From PWND01 sp964601515 (lineage in GTDB: Bacteria > Bacteroidota > Bacteroidia > Bacteroidales > UBA7960): a stretch of 9,677 nt of DNA. Below, piece by piece: positions 5,553 to 9,677 of this stretch (positions within the stretch are counted from its first letter, which is position 1; every line of letters begins with the position of its first letter). The DNA is taken from contig CAZRNU010000115.1 of the NCBI GenBank assembly GCA_964601515.1, positions 1-9,677 of the forward strand, written 5' to 3'. Both the position numbers and the translations under genes were made by a program. The notes below the pieces were generated by a model that worked only from the letters and a program-made list of their open reading frames with translations, ran no database searches and was not told the DNA's origin.

Positions 5553-6335
5553 ATGGATTCTAAAGAGGGCTTTATTCAAATCTCAAACTTGAATGTTTAT
5601 TATAAAATAATAAACCCACAAATTATTGATAAACCTTATTTGGTATTTCTTCATGAAGGACTTGGATGTTCGGAGCAGTGGAAGGATTTTCCTCAATTGC
5701 TAAGCGAAAGTCTAAATTGTCCTGCATTGATGTTTGATAGGTTGAAATATGGAAAGTCTGATTTTTCTAATGCTGTTGTGGATTATAATTATATGCACAA
5801 TGAAGCGTTTGATGTTTTTCCGAAAATCCTTGAAAGCTTAAATATCACTAGAAAAGTCATTTTAATCGGACATAGTGATGGAGGAACAATATCATTATTA
5901 TTTGCATCAAGGTATAATGATAAAGTTCTGGCAGTTATTACTGAAGCAGACCATGTTATTTGTGAGGAAATTACCACCGGAGGAGTGAGAAAAGTTGTTG
6001 GTGAATATGAAAAGGGATGGTTGAAAGAGATGCTTTCAAAGTATCATAAGGAAAAGACAGATAAACTTTTCAGAGGTTGGAGTGGGTTTTGGCTTTCACC
6101 CGAGGCTGAAACATGGAGTATTGAAGAGCATTTGAAAAGGATTAAAGTTCCGGTATTGGCAATTCAGGGAAAAGAAGACAGGTATGGCTCTGAAGAGCAA
6201 CTAATTGTTAAACTAAAAAACATTGAAGGCGATGTAAATATTTCATTTTTAGAAAACTGCGGACATATTCCTCATCATGAGCAAAGAAATGCAGTTTTTC
6301 AAAAGATGAAAGCTTTTATTGAAACTGTTTTATAA
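5553..6335 (+). CDS. Alpha/beta hydrolase
   Basis: A 260-residue single-domain alpha/beta hydrolase with no signal peptide, so cytosolic. The triad can be assigned: nucleophile S108 in the elbow GHSDGG, acid D209 in IQGKEDRYG, and base H238 in NCGHIPHHE. The oxyanion region is HEGLG (34-38), where many relatives have HGxxG; E35 is thus slightly unusual. A cap region of about 135-190 is rich in Trp and charged residues. The family includes esterases, C-C hydrolases and some acyl thioesterases, and the sequence does not tell which. It starts 3 nt after the FabK-like gene, so the two are likely made together; a role in clearing or hydrolysing acyl-CoA intermediates would fit but is speculation. 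Confidence 0.85.
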   Translation: MDSKEGFIQISNLNVYYKIINPQIIDKPYLVFLHEGLGCSEQWKDFPQLLSESLNCPALMFDRLKYGKSDFSNAVVDYNYMHNEAFDVFPKILESLNITRKVILIGHSDGGTISLLFASRYNDKVLAVITEADHVICEEITTGGVRKVVGEYEKGWLKEMLSKYHKEKTDKLFRGWSGFWLSPEAETWSIEEHLKRIKVPVLAIQGKEDRYGSEEQLIVKLKNIEGDVNISFLENCGHIPHHEQRNAVFQKMKAFIETVL

Positions 6336-6340
6336 TGAAC

Positions 6341-6397
6341 CTTTGCGAATACTCAGCGTAACTTTGCGTAACAGCTATAACGCAGAGAACCGCAAAG
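6341..6397. repeat. Imperfect palindrome with CTTTGCG / CGCAAAG arms
   Basis: CTTTGCG at 6341-6347 pairs with CGCAAAG at 6391-6397. Inside it, CTCAGCGT (6352-6359) pairs with ACGCAGAG (6380-6387) with one mismatch. A second CTTTGCG at 6362-6368 offers an alternative partner. It starts 5 nt after the hydrolase stop. There is no following T-run, so it is not a standard intrinsic terminator; it resembles the CTTTGCG-type intergenic palindromes that I recall as common in Bacteroidota genomes. The remaining bases up to 6487 are A/T-rich with no promoter match I trust. Confidence 0.7.
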
Positions 6398-6487
6398 AAT
6401 ATTATAACGGAGAAAATGATTGTTTTTACATAATCGAATACATTAAATAAGAAATTGGAATCAATATTAACCTAAACACAAAACACT

Positions 6488-7627
6488 ATGAACTTTGAAT
6501 TTACCGAAGAACAAAAAATGATTCAGCAAGCAGCTAAAGACTTTGCTGAAAGAGAATTATTACATGACGTAATTGAAAGAGATGCAAAGTCAGAATTTCC
6601 TGCTGATCGCATTAAAAAACTAGCTGAACTTGGATTTCTTGGAATGATGACAGACCCCAAATATGATGGTGGTGGCATGGATACTGTTTCCTATGTTTTA
6701 GCAATGGAAGAACTATCTAAGATTGATTCATCTGTAGCTGTTGTAATGTCTGTATGTAATTCTTTAGTAAACTGGGGATTAGAGACTTATGGCACAGAAG
6801 AACAAAAAGAAAAATATCTTAAACCTCTTGCCAGAGGAGAAAAGATTGGAGCATTCCTATTGTCAGAGCCTGAAGCCGGCTCAGATGCTACAAGACAAAG
6901 AACTACCGGGGAAGACAAAGGAGACCATTACTTAGTAAACGGTACAAAAAACTGGATTACTAATGCAAACTCTGCTTCTACATATTTAGTAATTGTTCAA
7001 ACTCACCCTGAAAAAGGACATAAAGGTATTAACGCTCTTATTGTTGACAAAAACACTCCTGGTATTACATTAGGACCTCACGAAGATAAGATGGGTATGA
7101 GAAGTTCTGATACTCATTCTGTTATGTTTAATGATGTGAAAGTACCTAAAGAAAACAGAATAGGAGAGGATGGATTCGGTTTTACTTTCGCTATGAAAAC
7201 TCTTGACGGTGGTAGAATAGGTATTGCATCTCAGGCACTTGGCATCGCTTCAGGTGCTTTTGAAAGAGCTCTTAATTATGCAAAAGAAAGAAAAGCTTTT
7301 GGAACAGAGTTAGTAAATCATCAGGCTATTGCATTCAAATTGGCTGATATGGCTGTTAAAATTGAAAATGCAAGAAATCTTTGCTTGAAAGCAGCTTGGC
7401 TTAAGGATAAAAAACAACCTTACGGAATAGTTAGTGCAATGGCAAAACAATATTGCGCTGATATTGCTATGGAAGTAACTACTGAAGCAGTGCAAATTCA
7501 CGGGGGATACGGTTATGTTAAAGAATATCACGTTGAAAGACTCATGCGTGAAGCTAAGCTAACACAGATTTACGAAGGAACTTCTGAAATCCAGAAAATC
7601 GTTATTTCAAGGTCATTGCTGAAATAG
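6488..7627 (+). CDS. bcd: Short-chain acyl-CoA dehydrogenase (butyryl-CoA dehydrogenase)
   Basis: A 379-residue FAD-dependent acyl-CoA dehydrogenase, the standard length for Bcd/SCAD. It interconverts crotonyl-CoA and butyryl-CoA, exchanging electrons with EtfAB, whose genes follow. The N-terminal helical domain (1-120) includes YDGGGMD at 59-65. The middle beta domain carries AFLLSEPEAGSDA (122-134) and the FAD-contacting NGTKNWITNA (151-160). The C-terminal helical domain has YAKERKAFG (264-272), QIHGGYGYVKEY (336-347) and the catalytic base E363 in QIYEGTSEIQ. E363 in this position is the short/medium-chain arrangement, as opposed to isovaleryl-CoA or long-chain enzymes. The ATG at 6488 gives a textbook N-terminus (FEFTEEQKMI). 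It is the last gene before the intrinsic terminator at 7669-7704. Confidence 0.94.
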   Translation: MNFEFTEEQKMIQQAAKDFAERELLHDVIERDAKSEFPADRIKKLAELGFLGMMTDPKYDGGGMDTVSYVLAMEELSKIDSSVAVVMSVCNSLVNWGLETYGTEEQKEKYLKPLARGEKIGAFLLSEPEAGSDATRQRTTGEDKGDHYLVNGTKNWITNANSASTYLVIVQTHPEKGHKGINALIVDKNTPGITLGPHEDKMGMRSSDTHSVMFNDVKVPKENRIGEDGFGFTFAMKTLDGGRIGIASQALGIASGAFERALNYAKERKAFGTELVNHQAIAFKLADMAVKIENARNLCLKAAWLKDKKQPYGIVSAMAKQYCADIAMEVTTEAVQIHGGYGYVKEYHVERLMREAKLTQIYEGTSEIQKIVISRSLLK

Positions 7628-7682
7628 AGTTACAGAAAAGTTACAGAAGTGTCACAGAAGTGTGACAGAAAAGTGACAGGAG
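7628..7682. repeat. 11-bp tandem array, five units
   Basis: Units AGTTACAGAAA (7628), AGTTACAGAAG (7639), TGTCACAGAAG (7650), TGTGACAGAAA (7661) and AGTGACAGGAG (7672). It starts directly after the TAG stop of the acyl-CoA dehydrogenase. The last unit is the 5' arm of the terminator hairpin, and the fourth can pair with the same 3' arm, so the array offers stacked alternative hairpins. Confidence 0.88.
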
Positions 7683-7704
7683 TGTTTTGCTTCTGTCACT
7701 TTTT
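7669..7704 (+). terminator. Intrinsic terminator after bcd
   Basis: Bases 7669-7683 (AAAAGTGACAGGAGT) pair with 7689-7703 around a GTTTT loop: 15 pairs, including two G-U. The T-run is at 7700-7704. It probably ends the operon that contains the acyl-CoA dehydrogenase and separates it from etfBA. The A-rich foot of the 5' arm opposite the T-run also allows function on the other strand. Confidence 0.85.
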
Positions 7705-7733
7705 ATCATATAACCGGATTGCAAAAACTTTAA

Positions 7734-7764
7734 TTTGCTATTTTCACAAAGGATATTAATTTTG
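7734..7764 (+). promoter_or_regulatory. Bacteroidota-type promoter for etfBA
   Basis: TTTG at 7734-7737, a 19-bp spacer, and TAATTTTG at 7757-7764, matching the Bacteroidota primary sigma consensus TTTG / TAnnTTTG with the expected spacing. Transcription would start near 7770, giving a leader of about 40 nt before the etfB ATG at 7812. It lies just downstream of the terminator at 7669-7704, which supports etfBA as its own unit. Confidence 0.75.
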
Positions 7765-7811
7765 CAATCTCATTTGCAAGGAACTTTTAATTATTAATTA
7801 AAATATTGAAT

Positions 7812-8558
7812 ATGAAAATTCTAGTATGTATTAGCGATGTTCCTGATACCACAACTAAAATTAAGTTTGCCGGTAATAAGGAGCTTGATAAAACAGGCAT
7901 TCAATGGATTATTAATCCATGGGATGAATTGTCACTTACAAGAGCTATTGAATTAAAAGAAGCTCACGCTGACAAAATTGAAAACATTACAGTTGTTAAT
8001 GTTGGAACAACCGCTTCTGAACCTACAATCAGAAAAGCTTTAGCTATGGGCGCAGACAATGCAATAAGAATTGATTCTGAACCAAAAGAAGCTTACTTTG
8101 TGGCAGCCCAACTTGCTGAAGTTATCAAATCAAGACAGTTTGACATTGTACTTACCGGACTTGATTCGGCTGATTATAACGGTTCTACTGTTGGCGGAAT
8201 GCTTGCAGAATTATTAGACATGACTTCAGTATCTGCTGTTTCCGGACTAAACATTGAAGATGGTAAAGTGATTGTAAACAGAGAAATTGATGGTGGTGCT
8301 CAAAAACTGGAAGTTAACACTCCTTTTATCGCTGTTGTTCAAAAAGGTATTGCTATAGATCCTAGAATTCCTGCCATGAGAGGTATTATGATGGCAAGAA
8401 CAAAACCTTTAGAGGTTGTTGCACCTGCTAATATTGAAAACCTAACTGAGATAGTTGAATACGAAATGCCTCAGCCAAAAGGTAAATGCAGGAAATTTAC
8501 CGAAGAAAACGTTAACGAACTTGTGGATGTTTTACATAAAGAAGCAAAATTGATATAA
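7812..8558 (+). CDS. etfB: Electron transfer flavoprotein, beta subunit
   Basis: A 248-residue EtfB, which forms a heterodimer with EtfA and passes electrons to or from acyl-CoA dehydrogenases. Visible signatures are the N-terminal KILVCISDVPDT (2-12), INPWDELSLTRAIELKE (34-50), the nucleotide-binding segment LTGLDSADYNGSTVGGMLAE (114-133), and the family signature around PRIPAMRGIMMARTKPL (184-200). The 114-133 segment reads SADYNGST where many EtfB proteins have xxDGDTxQ, so whether this Etf is electron-bifurcating, as in clostridial Bcd-Etf, cannot be read off by eye. The ATG at 7812 is preferred to an in-frame TTG at 7806, since MKILVC is the normal N-terminus. etfA follows after 20 nt. 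A promoter precedes it at 7734-7764. Confidence 0.94.
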   Translation: MKILVCISDVPDTTTKIKFAGNKELDKTGIQWIINPWDELSLTRAIELKEAHADKIENITVVNVGTTASEPTIRKALAMGADNAIRIDSEPKEAYFVAAQLAEVIKSRQFDIVLTGLDSADYNGSTVGGMLAELLDMTSVSAVSGLNIEDGKVIVNREIDGGAQKLEVNTPFIAVVQKGIAIDPRIPAMRGIMMARTKPLEVVAPANIENLTEIVEYEMPQPKGKCRKFTEENVNELVDVLHKEAKLI

Positions 8559-8578
8559 ACTACTAAACTCAATATAAA

Positions 8579-9550
8579 ATGACAGTATTAGTATATACAG
8601 AAAACAGAGAGGGTAAATTTAAAAAAGCAACTTTCGAACTATTGTCTTATGCAGAAGAACTTGCAAAAAACATGAATGCAGAAGTTGTTGCATTATCTAT
8701 AGGTGATGTTAGCCCTGAAGAACTTAATAAGTTAGGAAATTACGGAGCAAAAAAAGTTGTAACAGTTAAGAATGACAAACTTGCATTGCTTGATAATAAA
8801 CTATACACTGCTGCAATTGCAGAGGTTGTTAAAAAAGAAAATGCTAAGGTTGTTTTACTTGCAGATAACTTATCAGGAAGAGCTTTGGCTCCAAGATTAT
8901 CAGCTAAGTTAAAAGCAGGTTTGGTTTCCGGTGTTGTTGCTGTACCTTCTTCTTATGACCCATTTTTAATTAAGAAGAAAGTTTTTACCGGAAAAGCTTT
9001 CGCAAACGTAAAAATTAACTCTGAGATAAAAATTCTTAGCTTGTCTCAAAATTCATTCGGAATCAAGGATGCAACTGCAAATGCTCCTCAGATTGAAGCA
9101 TACAATGTTGAAATTACCGGTGAAACAAGCATAAAGCTAGTATCTGTTGATATGATTACAGGAAAATTGCTTCTAACTGACGCAGAAATTGTGGTTGCAG
9201 GTGGTAGAGGGATGAAAGGTCCTGAAAATTGGAATCATATTGAAGAACTTGCAGAATTGCTAGGCGCAGCAACTGCTTGTTCACGTCCTGTTTCCGACGA
9301 AGGTTGGCGTCCTCACGGTGAGCATGTTGGTCAAACAGGTAAGATAATAGCTCCAACTCTTTATATTGCATGCGGTATTTCAGGAGCAATCCAGCACGTT
9401 GGTGGTATTTCTTCTTCAAAAGTAATTGTTGCTATTAACAAGGATCCTGACGCACCTATTTTCGAGGTGGCTGATTACGGAGTTGTTGGAGATTTCCAAA
9501 AAGTGTTGCCTCAGTTTACTCAGTTAATTAAAGATGTTAAAAACTCATAG
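8579..9550 (+). CDS. etfA: Electron transfer flavoprotein, alpha subunit
   Basis: A 323-residue EtfA, the partner of the EtfB encoded 20 nt upstream. The N-terminal domain begins TVLVYTENREGKF. The C-terminal FAD domain holds VVAGGRGM (205-212), ACSRPVSDEGW (233-243), GQTGKIIAP (251-259), LYIACGISGAIQHVGG (261-276), and VIVAINKDPDAPIFEVADYG (282-301). These are the FAD-binding signatures of the family and are all intact. In place of the AVDAG segment of many EtfA proteins there is SDEGWRPHGEHVGQTG, a form I associate with Bacteroidota. Together with EtfB and the acyl-CoA dehydrogenase it completes the crotonyl-CoA reduction step. The gene ends before an intrinsic terminator at 9571. Confidence 0.95.
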   Translation: MTVLVYTENREGKFKKATFELLSYAEELAKNMNAEVVALSIGDVSPEELNKLGNYGAKKVVTVKNDKLALLDNKLYTAAIAEVVKKENAKVVLLADNLSGRALAPRLSAKLKAGLVSGVVAVPSSYDPFLIKKKVFTGKAFANVKINSEIKILSLSQNSFGIKDATANAPQIEAYNVEITGETSIKLVSVDMITGKLLLTDAEIVVAGGRGMKGPENWNHIEELAELLGAATACSRPVSDEGWRPHGEHVGQTGKIIAPTLYIACGISGAIQHVGGISSSKVIVAINKDPDAPIFEVADYGVVGDFQKVLPQFTQLIKDVKNS

Positions 9551-9570
9551 CTAATTATTGACTATTTATT

Positions 9571-9603
9571 AAGGGCTGGGTGGCAACATTCAGCCCTTTT
9601 TTT
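9571..9603 (+). terminator. Intrinsic terminator after etfA
   Basis: AAGGGCTG (9571-9578) pairs exactly with CAGCCCTT (9591-9598) around a 12-nt loop, followed by an unbroken T-run that reaches 9603. It lies 20 nt after the etfA stop and ends the etfBA unit. No tandem array is present here, unlike most other gaps in the window. Confidence 0.9.
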
Positions 9604-9667
9604 ATTAAATCTCCAAAACTTTATATAAAAAATTGTGATTATGACAAAGTGAAAAATCTATATGTAT

Positions 9668-9675
9668 TATCTTTG
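9668..9675 (+). promoter_or_regulatory. Possible -7 box for a gene beyond the right edge
   Basis: TATCTTTG matches TAnnTTTG exactly. No TTTG or TTG is found at the expected 19-20 bp upstream, so the match may be partial or accidental. The 64-bp stretch between the terminator and this box shows nothing else. Confidence 0.35.
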
Positions 9676-9677
9676 TT

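Noticed and set aside
6398..6487. Promoter for the acyl-CoA dehydrogenase
   Set aside because: No TAnnTTTG box at any sensible position; read-through from upstream is simpler.

Overview
The window reads as an AT-rich chromosomal piece of a fermentative member of the Bacteroidota, probably Bacteroidales-like. The grounds are gene starts that mostly lack a Shine-Dalgarno, A/T-rich leaders, one good match to the Bacteroidota promoter (TTTG, 19 bp, TAnnTTTG), and protein sequences of Bacteroidota flavour. This placement is an inference.

The protein-coding content is almost entirely a butyrate / short-chain acyl-CoA cluster on the + strand. In order it holds: the 3' end of butyrate kinase (to 352), crotonase (447-1217), a long 3-hydroxyacyl-CoA dehydrogenase (1393-2727), an SCP-x-type thiolase (2744-3985), a small four-helix-bundle (S23/IVP family) protein (4106-4471), a FabK/nitronate-monooxygenase-like flavoprotein (4605-5549), an alpha/beta hydrolase (5553-6335), a short-chain acyl-CoA dehydrogenase (6488-7627), and then etfB (7812-8558) and etfA (8579-9550). 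Together they can condense two acetyl-CoA, reduce, dehydrate and reduce again to butyryl-CoA, with Etf carrying electrons to the last step. Butyrate kinase makes ATP from butyryl phosphate. A phosphotransbutyrylase is expected upstream, outside the window.

Transcriptionally the window looks like at least two units. The first runs from upstream of 1 to a strong intrinsic terminator at 7669-7704. The second is etfBA, with its own promoter (7734-7764) and a terminator (9571-9603). A possible -7 box for another gene lies at the right edge.

The unusual layer is in the gaps. Nearly every intergenic space wider than about 30 bp begins, within 15 nt of a stop codon, with a short-period array: 7 bp at 358-392, 8 bp then 7 bp at 1222-1312, 8 bp at 3997-4068 and 4482-4593, a palindrome at 6341-6397, and 11 bp at 7628-7682. 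The standout is 3991-4599. There the four-helix-bundle gene is enclosed between two 8-bp tandem arrays in opposite orientation. They pair as a 30-bp outer stem and a 26-bp inner stem, and they fill the thiolase-to-FabK gap from stop+6 to start-6. This resembles in plan the intervening sequences of bacterial 23S rRNA that carry S23-family genes, but here it sits between protein genes. It is the best candidate in the window for an undescribed element.
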